In this document: positions 6,331-14,446 of the stretch, one piece after another
Layout: each line of letters starts with the position of its first letter
How positions within the stretch are numbered: position 1 is the stretch's first letter
Position numbers and translations under genes: made by a program
Notes under the pieces: model-generated
Told to the model about the DNA's origin: nothing
The model's database searches: none
The model's input: only the letters and a program-made list of their open reading frames with translations
Origin: JANPPS01 sp031428635
GTDB lineage: Bacteria > Pseudomonadota > Alphaproteobacteria > Acetobacterales > Acetobacteraceae
Assembly (NCBI GenBank): GCA_031428635.1
Contig: JANPPS010000091.1
Location: 1-21,303, forward strand
Length of the DNA: 21,303 nucleotides
Direction: 5' to 3'

Positions 6331-8685
6331 ATGACCTATTCACGTAACCCGGCCACACCTGAGGGCATAGGTACCTCCGTTACTCGGGTCGAGGATGACC
6401 GTTACCTCCGCGGGCGAGGCCTTTACGTCGCCGATCAACGACCCGCCGGCACCCAGGATTTGGCTTTCGTCCGCAGTCCGCTGGCCCATGCACGGGTCTT
6501 GGGCATTCGCAAACCGCCGGGCGCGGAGGACCGGGTGTTCACCGCCGCCGACTTGGCTGGGGTGTTGCCGATCGTCGCAAACTCGGCCTTGCCCGGGTTC
6601 AAACCATCGGTCCAGCACGCGCTGGCCACCGATCGCGCCCGCTATGTCGGTGAGGCTGTTGCCGTCTGCGTGGCGCCCACCCGGGCCGAGGCGGAGGACC
6701 TGGCCGAGCAGGTCGCCCTCGACCTCGAAGAACTTCCGGCTGTGTCAGACATGCTCGCCGGACGCCGAGCAGACGCGCCGCAGTTACACGCGCATTGGGG
6801 CGACAACGTCTTTTTGGAAACCCGCGTCGATCTGGGCGATCCGGCCGCGCGCGACGGTGCACCGATCGTGATCCGGCGCACGCTACGAACCGCACGCCAG
6901 CACATGGCCCCGATCGAGGGGCGTGGATTAGTCGCCACCTGGGATACCCGCCTCAGTCAGCTTGTGCTGCACACGTCCACCCAGATGCCGCACATCGTCC
7001 GTACCGGCCTCGCCGGATGCCTGGGCCTGCCGGAGGAAGCCGTGCGGGTCGTAGCCCCGGACATGGGCGGCGGCTTCGGCTACAAGGGCATCCTGTTGCC
7101 GGAGGAGGTTGTAGCCGGCTTCCTCGCCCGGCATCTGGGCCATCCTGTCCGCTGGATCGAAGACCGGCGCGAAAGCCTGACGGGTAACGCGAATTGCCGC
7201 GAGCACCATTACGACCTCATCGCCTATGCCGATCACACCGGCCGTCTGCTGGCGCTGGATTGTGAGGCGACCGTCGATGCCGGCGCGTACTCTATCTACC
7301 CGTTTTCGGCGTGCCTGGAGGCAGCACAAGTAGCGAGCATCCTACCGGGTCCGTATGATTTCGGGGCATTTCGCTGCACCACCTGGTCGGTCGCGACCAA
7401 TAAGCCGCCGATACTGCCCTACCGTGGCGTCGCACGATCAGGCGTGGCCTACGCGATGGAAACCATGATGGACGCGATCGCCGAGGCCTGTGGAATGGAA
7501 CCCGACGCGGTCCGCCTGCGCAACCTGGTTCCGCCCGAAGCCATGCCGTTCGACAACATCACGCGCAAGCATTTCGACAGCGGCGATTATCCGCAGGCGC
7601 TTCGCCGCGCCGTGGCGACCATCGACCTGCCTGCCATTCGCGCTCGCCAGGCGCAGGAGACCGGCACGCTGCGCACCGGTGTTGGCCTTGCGATCTTCTG
7701 CGAACAGGGTGCCCACGGCACGTCCGTCTATGCCGGCTGGGGTATTCCCATGGTCCCAGGGTGGGAGCAGGCGGCGGCGCGGATCACCCCCGATGGCGGG
7801 CTCGAGTTGCGCGTTGGTGTTCACTCGCACGGCCAGGGTCTGGAGACGACGCTGGCGCAGGTCGCGCACGAAATCCTGGGTATTCCCATCGCGCGCATGC
7901 GGGTTGTCCACGGCGATACGGCGCTCACGCCCTATTCCACCGGCACTTGGGGTTCGCGCTGCATGGTCGTCGCAGGGGGCGCCGTCGCGTCCGCCTGTAC
8001 GGAGCTCGCGCGCCGCATCGGCCACATCGGCGCGCATCTATTGCAGGTCGACCCGGCCGAAATCGTGGTCGCCGCCGGTGAGGTCCGCGGCCCCCATGGC
8101 AGCGTGGCGATTACCGAGGTCGCGCGCACCTGGTATCTGCGTCCACAGGACCTGCCGGACGACGTGGACCCGGGCGGGCTGGAACTGACCGCCGGATACA
8201 AGGCGCTGCGTGACAGCGGCACCTTCAGCTACGCCGCCCATGCCTGCACCGTCTCGGTCGATACCGAAAGCGGCGCGGTCCGCGTCCTGGACTATGCCGT
8301 ATGCGAGGATGGCGGCGTGCTGGTGAACCCCATGATCGTAGACGGCCAGATTATCGGCGGCGTGGCCCAGGGTATCGGTACGGCGCTGTACGAAGAAATG
8401 GCGTTCGACGCGGCGGGCCAACCGAGTGCGGCCACGCTCGCCGATTATGCGTTGCCGGGTGCCATGGAGGTGCCGGTGCTGCGGATCGACCACATGGCGA
8501 CGCCGTCGCCCTACACGCGGTTCGGTCAGAAAGGCATCGGTGAGGGTGGGGCGATCGGCCCACCGGCCGCCATCGCCAATGCCGTGAACGATGCGCTGCG
8601 TCCCCTCGGCGTGCGGGTGGACCAGCTACCGATTACCGCCCATCGGGTGGTAGCCGCCATTCTCACAGCCGGGCGCGCGGCATGA
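6331..8685 (+). CDS. Molybdenum hydroxylase, large molybdopterin-binding subunit (xanthine dehydrogenase/CoxL-like family)
   Basis: A 784-residue catalytic subunit binding the molybdopterin cofactor; it hydroxylates a carbon of the substrate with water. Family marks are VTRVEDDRYLRGRGLYV near the start, GGGFGYKG at 246-253, PYRGVARSG at 363-371, HGQG at 500-503, GTWGSR at 538-543, and the catalytic glutamate E738 in KGIGEGGAIGPP. The loop that carries the copper-binding Cys in form I CO dehydrogenase (AYRCSFR) reads PYRGVARSG, so this is not a true CO dehydrogenase. The frame is open upstream to 6079, but ATG 6331 gives the usual N-terminus. A ribosome site is weak (AAGGGG, 18 bases away). 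Stop overlaps the FAD-subunit start as ATGA. Likely substrate is a nitrogen heterocycle or aldehyde, which is inference. Confidence 0.93.
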   Translation: MTYSRNPATPEGIGTSVTRVEDDRYLRGRGLYVADQRPAGTQDLAFVRSPLAHARVLGIRKPPGAEDRVFTAADLAGVLPIVANSALPGFKPSVQHALATDRARYVGEAVAVCVAPTRAEAEDLAEQVALDLEELPAVSDMLAGRRADAPQLHAHWGDNVFLETRVDLGDPAARDGAPIVIRRTLRTARQHMAPIEGRGLVATWDTRLSQLVLHTSTQMPHIVRTGLAGCLGLPEEAVRVVAPDMGGGFGYKGILLPEEVVAGFLARHLGHPVRWIEDRRESLTGNANCREHHYDLIAYADHTGRLLALDCEATVDAGAYSIYPFSACLEAAQVASILPGPYDFGAFRCTTWSVATNKPPILPYRGVARSGVAYAMETMMDAIAEACGMEPDAVRLRNLVPPEAMPFDNITRKHFDSGDYPQALRRAVATIDLPAIRARQAQETGTLRTGVGLAIFCEQGAHGTSVYAGWGIPMVPGWEQAAARITPDGGLELRVGVHSHGQGLETTLAQVAHEILGIPIARMRVVHGDTALTPYSTGTWGSRCMVVAGGAVASACTELARRIGHIGAHLLQVDPAEIVVAAGEVRGPHGSVAITEVARTWYLRPQDLPDDVDPGGLELTAGYKALRDSGTFSYAAHACTVSVDTESGAVRVLDYAVCEDGGVLVNPMIVDGQIIGGVAQGIGTALYEEMAFDAAGQPSAATLADYALPGAMEVPVLRIDHMATPSPYTRFGQKGIGEGGAIGPPAAIANAVNDALRPLGVRVDQLPITAHRVVAAILTAGRAA

Positions 8686-9446
8686 AGGCCGCGGCCTTCG
8701 CCTGGTCACGGCCCGCCGGGCTAGAGCAAGCGGTGTTGGCGCTACAGGATACGGACGCGCGGGCGATGGCGGGCGGGCAGTCGCTGGGGCCGATGCTCAA
8801 TTTGCGCGCAACCCGGCCCGCGACCGTCGTGCCCCTTATTGACCTGGCCGACCTGCATGGGGTGGAGGAGACGGGCGACGCCATTACTCTGGGTGCGGCG
8901 ACCACCCACGCCGCGATCGCCGATGGGCGTACCCCGGATTTCGGACTACCCGGCCCCGTTCTGGCGCGGATCGCGGCCGGCATCGCTTATCGCGCCATAC
9001 GCACCCGCGGAACTATTGGCGGCAGCCTGTGTCATGCCGACCCGGCCGCGGATTGGCTGACGACGCTGACCGCGCTATCGGCGACGGTTCTCACCACGCA
9101 GCGGGCGCTGCCGCTTGACCAGTTCATTACCGGCCCGTACCGCACTGCGCTACTTCCCGGTGAGATCGTGCGGGCCGTGCGCATCCCCCGTCCGCCGGTG
9201 GGTGCACGCTTCGGCTACAGCAAGCTATGTCGCAAGCCGGGTGAGTTCGCGCATGCCATGGTTGCCGTTCTGATTTCAGGCGAGACGCGGATTGTCATCG
9301 GCGCGGTTGGCGGTCCACCCGTGGTGCTATCCCACCCGGACGAAATTACGACGGCGCTGGACTTCCTGGACCCGGTCGATCGGCACCTGCAAACGGTGGC
9401 GATGCGCCGGGCGCTGGCGGAAGCTGGCCAGGAGGCGGGGTTATGA
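8682..9446 (+). CDS. Molybdenum hydroxylase, FAD-binding medium subunit (CoxM-like)
   Basis: A 254-residue FAD subunit of the xanthine dehydrogenase/CO dehydrogenase class that passes electrons from the iron-sulfur clusters to an acceptor. It carries the two FAD pyrophosphate-binding signatures: AGGQSLGPMLNLR at 30-42 and TIGGSLCHADPAADW at 111-125. It is somewhat shorter than the usual 270-290 residues because the C-terminal CO_deh_flav_C domain is compact. Its ATG lies in the ATGA overlap with the large subunit, and its stop overlaps the small-subunit start in the same way, so the three are co-translated. Gene order is large, medium, small, unlike the medium-small-large order of cox operons. 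Confidence 0.92.
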   Translation: MKAAAFAWSRPAGLEQAVLALQDTDARAMAGGQSLGPMLNLRATRPATVVPLIDLADLHGVEETGDAITLGAATTHAAIADGRTPDFGLPGPVLARIAAGIAYRAIRTRGTIGGSLCHADPAADWLTTLTALSATVLTTQRALPLDQFITGPYRTALLPGEIVRAVRIPRPPVGARFGYSKLCRKPGEFAHAMVAVLISGETRIVIGAVGGPPVVLSHPDEITTALDFLDPVDRHLQTVAMRRALAEAGQEAGL

Positions 9447-10561
9447 GCGGGCTTTCCATGCAAACGCGAACATCGGCTGTCACGCTTACGGTTAACGGCC
9501 GGGCCGTCTCCACGTTGGTCGAGCCGCGTACGCATCTGGCTGATTTCCTGCGCGACCACCTGTTGCTGACCGGCACGCATACCGGTTGCGAGCACGGGGT
9601 CTGCGGCGCGTGTACCGTGATGCTGGACGGCGCCCCGGCCCGCGCGTGCATCGCGCTCGCTGCCGGGTGCGATGGGGCAGTGGTGCAGACGATCGAGGGG
9701 ATGGACGCCGACCCGGTTGCCATACGACTGCGGGCGGCCTTCACGGCCGATCATGCCTTGCAATGCGGCTACTGCACGCCCGGCATGCTGATGACGGCGC
9801 GGGATATCGTAACGCGACTACCCGATGCCGATGACGACGCAATCCGGCTGGAGTTGGCCGGAAACCTATGCCGCTGCACCGGTTATAACGGCATCGTGCG
9901 CGCGATCCGCCGCGTGCTGGATGAGCGCCTGGACATAGCCCGACCGACCTTGGCTCCTCTGCCAGCCGTCCGGTTTGGCTCCGTCGCTATGGCGGGGCCG
10001 GCGCCCTTGGTGCACGCGGCGCCGGCTTCGCCCGGTCTGGTGCAACGCCTGCGGTTCGATGTGCCCGCCGACCGTATTTGGGCAGCGCTACAGGATCCCG
10101 CTTTGCTGGCCGCCTGCATTCCCGGGGCGACGCTGACCGAAGCGACGCCCGGGCACATCGCCGGCACGATGCAGGTGGCGCTGGGGCCCGTGCGCGCACG
10201 CTTCGCCGGGTCGGCGACGCTTACGTATGACACGCGGGCGCAGACTGGAACGGTACAGGGTACGGGGCAGGACGGAAATGGCGGCACGCGGCTCAACGCA
10301 GGCGCACAATTCGCGGTCGTCCCGGACGGGCCGGACGCCTGCGTGCTGACCGTCTCGGTCGAATACGGGTTGCGCGGGGCACTTGCGCAATTGGCCAAGG
10401 GCCGGGTCGTGGATTTGCTTGCTGCTGAGATCGCAGGCGCCTTTGCCCGCAATCTCGCCGCGCGGTTGGCGGGGCGTCCGGCCGAGGTCACCCGCACCAT
10501 GCCCGGCGGCGGGCTGTTGCTGCGGGTGGTATGGGCGTGGGTACGTCGGCTATTTGGCTGA
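9443..10561 (+). CDS. [2Fe-2S] small subunit of the molybdenum hydroxylase fused to a CoxG-like SRPBCC domain
   Basis: A 372-residue fusion. Residues about 10-165 are the two-cluster ferredoxin subunit: plant-type Cys49, Cys54, Cys57, Cys69 and the second cluster Cys108, Cys111, Cys143, Cys145 (QCGYCTPGM, NLCRCTGY). After a Pro/Ala-rich linker, residues about 198-345 are an SRPBCC/CoxG-like fold: RLRFDVPADRIWAALQDP, CIPGATLTEA, HIAGTMQVALGPVRARFAGS, ending in IAGAFARNLAARLAG. The last residues (GGGLLLRVVWAWVRRLFG) are a hydrophobic, positively charged tail like the membrane-tethering end of CoxG. CoxG proteins bring the hydroxylase to the membrane and supply quinone. Fusion to the iron-sulfur subunit suggests that this enzyme feeds electrons to the quinone pool, which is inference. 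Stop at 10559-10561, 16 bases before promoter P3. Confidence 0.9.
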   Translation: MSGLSMQTRTSAVTLTVNGRAVSTLVEPRTHLADFLRDHLLLTGTHTGCEHGVCGACTVMLDGAPARACIALAAGCDGAVVQTIEGMDADPVAIRLRAAFTADHALQCGYCTPGMLMTARDIVTRLPDADDDAIRLELAGNLCRCTGYNGIVRAIRRVLDERLDIARPTLAPLPAVRFGSVAMAGPAPLVHAAPASPGLVQRLRFDVPADRIWAALQDPALLAACIPGATLTEATPGHIAGTMQVALGPVRARFAGSATLTYDTRAQTGTVQGTGQDGNGGTRLNAGAQFAVVPDGPDACVLTVSVEYGLRGALAQLAKGRVVDLLAAEIAGAFARNLAARLAGRPAEVTRTMPGGGLLLRVVWAWVRRLFG

Positions 10562-10576
10562 ACACTGGCGGTAACG

Positions 10577-10593
10577 CTGGCACGCACCTTGCT
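10577..10593 (+). promoter_or_regulatory. Sigma-54 promoter P3, for the nitroreductase, amino-acid-type importer and RidA operon
   Basis: The plus strand reads C-TGGCAC (10578-10583), five bases, TTGC (10589-10592), T: an exact -24/-12 consensus with GG and GC ten bases apart. It fills the 42-base gap between the molybdenum hydroxylase genes and the nitroreductase. With -12 at 10592, transcription should begin at 10604, which is the A of the nitroreductase ATG. Confidence 0.85.
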
Positions 10594-10603
10594 TCGCCAT
10601 GCC

Positions 10604-11437
10604 ATGCCATTCGCCACCGCCGCTGAACTGCACGACCGCTTTGGCGGTGCCGCTCCTGAGTTGAGCGATGTGGACGCAAACCTTGCTGCCACTGTCCTGG
10701 CCCGGCGCACGCACCGTCGATATACCGATCGTCCGGTGCCGCAGCCGTTGATTGACACGCTCTGCTGCGCGGCCCTGTCGGCCTCGTCTAAGTCGGATTA
10801 CCAGCAGGCTTCGATCCTGCAGGTGTTCGACGCAACCACGCGCGCGACGCTTGCCAAGCCATTTCCGGCCATGCCGTGGATCGGTCTCGCGCCGGTGTTT
10901 CTGGTCTTTTTGGGCGATACGCGCCGGCTGCAGCGCCTGGGTGACCTGCGCGGCCACGCAGCCAGTAATCAGGGGCTAGAGAGCTTTTTCAACGCAACCG
11001 TCGACGCCGCGCTGGCGCTGCAGACCTTTACGCTGTGTGCCGAAGATGCGGGTCTTGGCGTCTGCCCGATTAGCGTCTTGCGGAACTCGGCACCGTTGGT
11101 CGCCGAAGCACTGCAACTGCCGCCGGGCGTGTTTCCCGTGGCCGGCCTATGCGTCGGCTGGCCGGCCGACACGGGTCACGTCAGCATGCGGTTACCGCCC
11201 GTACTAACCGTGCACCGCGACCGCTATGACGACGCGGCATTACTCAGCACCATCGGCGCGTATGACACGGAGCGTGAGGCCCGCAACCCTACCCCGCCCG
11301 CCAAGCAACGCGCGCCCGATCGGTTCGGTACCGTCCCGCAATACGGCTGGTCTGAAGATAAGGCCCGGCAATCCGCCCAGGGCGAGGGTGCAGCCTTCCC
11401 CCCGTGGCTTCGCCAGCAGGGCTTCACCTTTGACTAA
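10604..11437 (+). CDS. Nitroreductase-family FMN oxidoreductase (NfsA/Frp-like)
   Basis: A 277-residue flavin oxidoreductase of the nitroreductase family. RRTHRRYTDRPVPQPLIDTL followed by SASSKSDYQQASILQV is the usual N-terminal FMN-binding region, FNATVDAALALQTFTLCAEDAGLG is the central helix, and PVAGLCVGWPAD with a C-terminal YGWSEDKARQ segment is typical of the larger NADPH-dependent (NfsA-type) branch. The frame can be extended to a TTG at 10589, but that codon overlaps the -12 element of P3. ATG 10604 is exactly the predicted transcription start and has no ribosome-binding site, so translation may be leaderless. Role in this locus is unknown; it could reduce an intermediate of the pathway. 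The following binding-protein gene begins 28 bases later. Confidence 0.87.
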   Translation: MPFATAAELHDRFGGAAPELSDVDANLAATVLARRTHRRYTDRPVPQPLIDTLCCAALSASSKSDYQQASILQVFDATTRATLAKPFPAMPWIGLAPVFLVFLGDTRRLQRLGDLRGHAASNQGLESFFNATVDAALALQTFTLCAEDAGLGVCPISVLRNSAPLVAEALQLPPGVFPVAGLCVGWPADTGHVSMRLPPVLTVHRDRYDDAALLSTIGAYDTEREARNPTPPAKQRAPDRFGTVPQYGWSEDKARQSAQGEGAAFPPWLRQQGFTFD

Positions 11438-11465
11438 CCATCCCGCGATTCCAGGAGAGTAAATA

Positions 11466-12302
11466 ATGAGCACGACACGACGCAGCCTGCTTGCGACCGG
11501 TGCCCTCGCGACCGGGGCGCTATTGACCGGTGCCCGCCTACATCCGGCGCAGGCGGCCACGCTTGCCGAGATCAAGGCGCGCGGCTTCATGGTTGTCGCG
11601 ACCGAAGACGATTTCAAACCGTTCGAGTTCATCAAGGACGGCACGCCCACCGGCTACGATACCGAGCTGCTGAACCTGATGCGCAAGGCCGTGCCGTTTG
11701 AGATCAAGCAGGAGACGATCCCCTGGACCGGCCTGCTACCGGGCGTTGGCAGCGGTAAGTACGACGCTGCCGTAACCGCCGCACTGATCACGAAGGAGCG
11801 CGAGGCGTTCCTCGATTTCTGCAGCCCGATGGCAGAGTCCACCGACTTCTACGTTAAGAAAAAGGGCAACACCGCCATCATGAGCATTAAGGACCTGGCC
11901 GGAAAGAAATGCGGCGCGCAGGCCGGTAGCGCCATGCTGGCTGCCCTGCCGGAGCTGGAGGAGATGCTGAAGGCAACCGGTGGCAAGATGGGCGAAGTGG
12001 TGCAGTACGTCTCGTATCCGGAGGCCTACCAGGACCTTGCGATCGGACGCACCGATTACGTCGTCAACACCCAGATCAATCTACAAAGCCTGGTGCTGGA
12101 TAAGCCCGGCATGTTCGAGTTGGGTCAGGCCGTTTCGAAGAAGATCTATATCGCCTGGGCCGTGAAAAAGGGTAATACCGAGGTCCGGGATTTGCTAAAC
12201 ACCTTCCTGATCGGTGCCCGCAAATCGGGCGACATGGCGAAGTTGCAGCAGAAATGGTTCGGCTTGACGTTCGATATGCCGGAGTATTGGACCGCGGGCT
12301 GA
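11466..12302 (+). CDS. Periplasmic binding protein, polar amino acid type (SBP_bac_3)
   Basis: A 278-residue family 3 solute-binding protein. The N-terminus MSTTRRSLLATG is twin-arginine-like, followed by an Ala/Leu/Gly core and a likely cut after AQA at residue 30. The mature start (LAEIKARGFMVVATEDDFKPFEF...GTPTGYDTELL) is the family pattern, and KEREAFLDFCSPMAES keeps the Arg that grips a ligand carboxylate. The spot that usually holds the Asp gripping the alpha-amino group (GRxDxVVxD) reads GRTDYVVNT, so the ligand may not be a common alpha-amino acid. A good AGGAG site lies eight to ten bases before the ATG. It is the second gene of the P3 operon and delivers ligand to the two permeases and the ATPase that follow. 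Confidence 0.93.
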   Translation: MSTTRRSLLATGALATGALLTGARLHPAQAATLAEIKARGFMVVATEDDFKPFEFIKDGTPTGYDTELLNLMRKAVPFEIKQETIPWTGLLPGVGSGKYDAAVTAALITKEREAFLDFCSPMAESTDFYVKKKGNTAIMSIKDLAGKKCGAQAGSAMLAALPELEEMLKATGGKMGEVVQYVSYPEAYQDLAIGRTDYVVNTQINLQSLVLDKPGMFELGQAVSKKIYIAWAVKKGNTEVRDLLNTFLIGARKSGDMAKLQQKWFGLTFDMPEYWTAG

Positions 12303-12314
12303 CGCGGGCCGCGG
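12292..12314 (+). promoter_or_regulatory. GC-only stem-loop at the end of the binding-protein gene
   Basis: CCGCGG at 12292-12297 can pair with CCGCGG at 12309-12314 around an 11-base loop spanning the TGA stop. Stem-loops between a binding-protein gene and its permease genes often stabilise the upstream message and reduce permease expression. Chance occurrence is quite possible in DNA this rich in GC. Confidence 0.25.
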
Positions 12315-12340
12315 CAGGCGGCGCGGGATAACCGGGGCAG

Positions 12341-12970
12341 GTGACAGGGGCCGACTATCTCTCTCTATTGCAGGGGGCCGTGTCCACACTTTTGTTCTCG
12401 ATCGCGGCGATGGTGATCGGGATACCGGCGGGGCTTGGGCTGGCACTGGTACGCTGGGCGCGGGTGCCGTTTCTGTCGCAGGTGGTGGCGCTGCTGGTCA
12501 GCATCCTGCGCGCCGCCCCGGCGGTGACGTTGGCATTACTGATTTTCTTCGCACTGCCACGTACGGGCCTTTCGCTCGGGCCGGTCGCGGCGGGTATCGC
12601 GACGCTGGCGCTGTCCACGACCGCGTTCAATTGCGAAATCTGGCGGGCGGCCCTGCTGGCACTGCCGCGTGACCAGCTGGATGCGGCGCTTGCGATGGGT
12701 ATGCCGCGCGCCTTACGTTTCCGCCGGATCGTCTTGCCGCAGGTTGCACGGGCGGCACTGCCAGCGCTCGTGAACGAGCTGACGCTACTGATAAAAGTAA
12801 GCCCGGCCGTCGCAGTACTCGGCGTGGTCGACATCACCCGTGCCGCCGTCCGGATCGGCGCGGAAACGTATGAGCCGCTGCCCCCGTTCATGGCGGCCCT
12901 GGTGATCTACAGCCTGATCGTCTTCCTGTTCGTCCGAATGCAGCGCCTGGTGGAACGGCGTTTAGCGTGA
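12341..12970 (+). CDS. Amino-acid-type ABC importer permease 1 (HisM/GlnP family), GTG start
   Basis: A 209-residue inner-membrane permease with about five membrane segments and the EAA cytoplasmic loop (QLDAALAMGMPRALRFRRIVLPQ), where the ATPase docks. It starts at GTG 12341, 38 bases after the binding-protein stop, with GGGGCAG just before it; the ribosome site is poor. The next permease begins 13 bases after its stop. In this family two such permeases form a heterodimer when both are encoded side by side, as here. Confidence 0.92.
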   Translation: MTGADYLSLLQGAVSTLLFSIAAMVIGIPAGLGLALVRWARVPFLSQVVALLVSILRAAPAVTLALLIFFALPRTGLSLGPVAAGIATLALSTTAFNCEIWRAALLALPRDQLDAALAMGMPRALRFRRIVLPQVARAALPALVNELTLLIKVSPAVAVLGVVDITRAAVRIGAETYEPLPPFMAALVIYSLIVFLFVRMQRLVERRLA

Positions 12971-12983
12971 TGCCGGGCCCGTC

Positions 12984-13640
12984 ATGATTGAGGAATTCGC
13001 GGTCGTCTGGGCGCAGCGGGCGTTGCTGTTCAGTGGCTTCCTGACCACGCTTTGGATCTCGGCGCTGGCATCCTTGGGGGCGTTGGGGTTGGGCGCTGCC
13101 TTATCCATGGCCCTCATGTCCCGTCACCCTCCCGTGGCCCGGCTGACGACGATATTGGTCGACGCCATGCGCTGCGTGCCGTTTCTACTATTCGCCTATC
13201 TGATCTATTACGGCCTACCGTCGCTCGGTGTGCAGCTGGGCAATTTCAGCTCTGGCGTGGCCGCACTCGTGGTCTACCACATGGCCTACATGGCGGAGCT
13301 GCTGCGCGGTGCCTGGGCGGGGCTTCCGACCGAGACGATTGAGGCCGGGCGCGCCTTCGGCTTTCATGGTTTCGGACTGTTCCGCCGGGTCATCCTGCCG
13401 CCGGTTATCGAGGCGTCGCTGCCGAACCTCGGCAACCAGGTTATACAGGTCATCAAGGATAGTGCGTTTCTGACGATTATCGCGGTTCAGGAGCTAACGC
13501 ACGCCGCAACCGCGATCCAGGCCACGTACTACGTGCCGTTTGGGTCGTTCATCGCCGCCGTCATGCTGTACTGGCTACTTTGTCTGGCGGTAGAGGGCAT
13601 GGTCGGGCTGGCCTCCGCCCGGGCAGAGGCGCGGCGGTGA
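12984..13640 (+). CDS. Amino-acid-type ABC importer permease 2 (HisM/GlnP family)
   Basis: A 218-residue permease with the EAA loop ETIEAGRAFGFHGFGLFRRV followed by ILPPVIEASLPNLGNQ and IKDSAFLTIIAV, all standard for polar amino acid importers. It starts at ATG 12984. Its TGA at 13638-13640 overlaps a GTG in the next gene's frame, although that gene more likely starts at ATG 13652. It should pair with the preceding permease to form the channel. Confidence 0.93.
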   Translation: MIEEFAVVWAQRALLFSGFLTTLWISALASLGALGLGAALSMALMSRHPPVARLTTILVDAMRCVPFLLFAYLIYYGLPSLGVQLGNFSSGVAALVVYHMAYMAELLRGAWAGLPTETIEAGRAFGFHGFGLFRRVILPPVIEASLPNLGNQVIQVIKDSAFLTIIAVQELTHAATAIQATYYVPFGSFIAAVMLYWLLCLAVEGMVGLASARAEARR

Positions 13641-13651
13641 AGGAAACGAGC

Positions 13652-14446
13652 ATGGATATGGCAGAAACCCCCGTCCTACGCATACGCGGCCTGGGTAAGG
13701 ATTTCGGTGGCGTCACCGTGTTGGACGACATCAATCTCGACGTGAGTAGGGGTGAGGTGGTCTGCGTGCTCGGCCCATCGGGGTCGGGTAAGTCCACCCT
13801 GCTGCGCTGTATTAATTGGCTGGAGCGTCCGGACCGTGGGCAGGTCTACCTTGGTACGACACAGGTCGGCGTCCGGCCGGGTGGCAACATCGCCATGCCC
13901 GATGCGGAGCTTGCGCGCCTGCGCACCCGCGTGGGCTTCGTCTTCCAGCACTTCGCGCTCTGGCCTCATCTGACGGTATTGCAGAATATTACCGAGGCAC
14001 CGCTACACGCCCAGCGCCGCCCCCGGGCCGAGGTGTTGCCGGAGGCCGAAGCGCTGCTGGCGAAGGTTGGCTTGCTCGATAAACGGGACGCCTACCCGGC
14101 CCGGCTTTCAGGCGGGCAAAAGCAGCGCGTCGGCATCGTGCGGGCGCTGATGATGCGGCCGGAACTGCTGCTATTCGATGAGCCCACCAGCGCGCTGGAT
14201 CCCGAACTGGTGGGTGAGGTCCTGTCTGTCATGCAGGGCCTGGCGCGTGACGGCATGACGATGGTGGTCGTCACGCATGAAATGGCCTTCGCCCGCGACG
14301 CCGCCAGCCGGGTCGTGTTTATGGACCGCGGTTCCATCGTGGAAACCGCCAATCCGCAGCGTTTTTTCACGGCACCCGAAACCGACCGCGCCCGGCAATT
14401 CCTGCTGCGTTACGCGGGTGCCGCAACCCACAAGGAGCCCCTATGA
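13652..14446 (+). CDS. Amino-acid-type ABC importer ATPase (GlnQ/HisP family)
   Basis: A 264-residue ATPase with Walker A GPSGSGKS at 41-48, Q-loop FVFQH with Gln99, signature LSGGQKQR from 152, Walker B LLLFDEPTSALDP at 172-184 and switch His209 (VTHEMAFA). These match the polar amino acid ATPases. The open frame extends upstream to 13580 within the permease gene, but ATG 13652 has AAGGA seven bases before it and gives the usual N-terminus (PVLRIRGLGKDFGGVTVLDD). A GTG at 13637 is the alternative. The stop overlaps the RidA start as ATGA. It powers uptake of the ligand bound by the preceding SBP_bac_3 protein. Confidence 0.95.
   Translation: MDMAETPVLRIRGLGKDFGGVTVLDDINLDVSRGEVVCVLGPSGSGKSTLLRCINWLERPDRGQVYLGTTQVGVRPGGNIAMPDAELARLRTRVGFVFQHFALWPHLTVLQNITEAPLHAQRRPRAEVLPEAEALLAKVGLLDKRDAYPARLSGGQKQRVGIVRALMMRPELLLFDEPTSALDPELVGEVLSVMQGLARDGMTMVVVTHEMAFARDAASRVVFMDRGSIVETANPQRFFTAPETDRARQFLLRYAGAATHKEPL

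Noticed and set aside
6331..8685. Large subunit as a carbon monoxide dehydrogenase
   Set aside because: The active-site loop reads PYRGVARSG and lacks the cysteine of AYRCSFR. The CoxG-like fusion alone does not make it a CO dehydrogenase.
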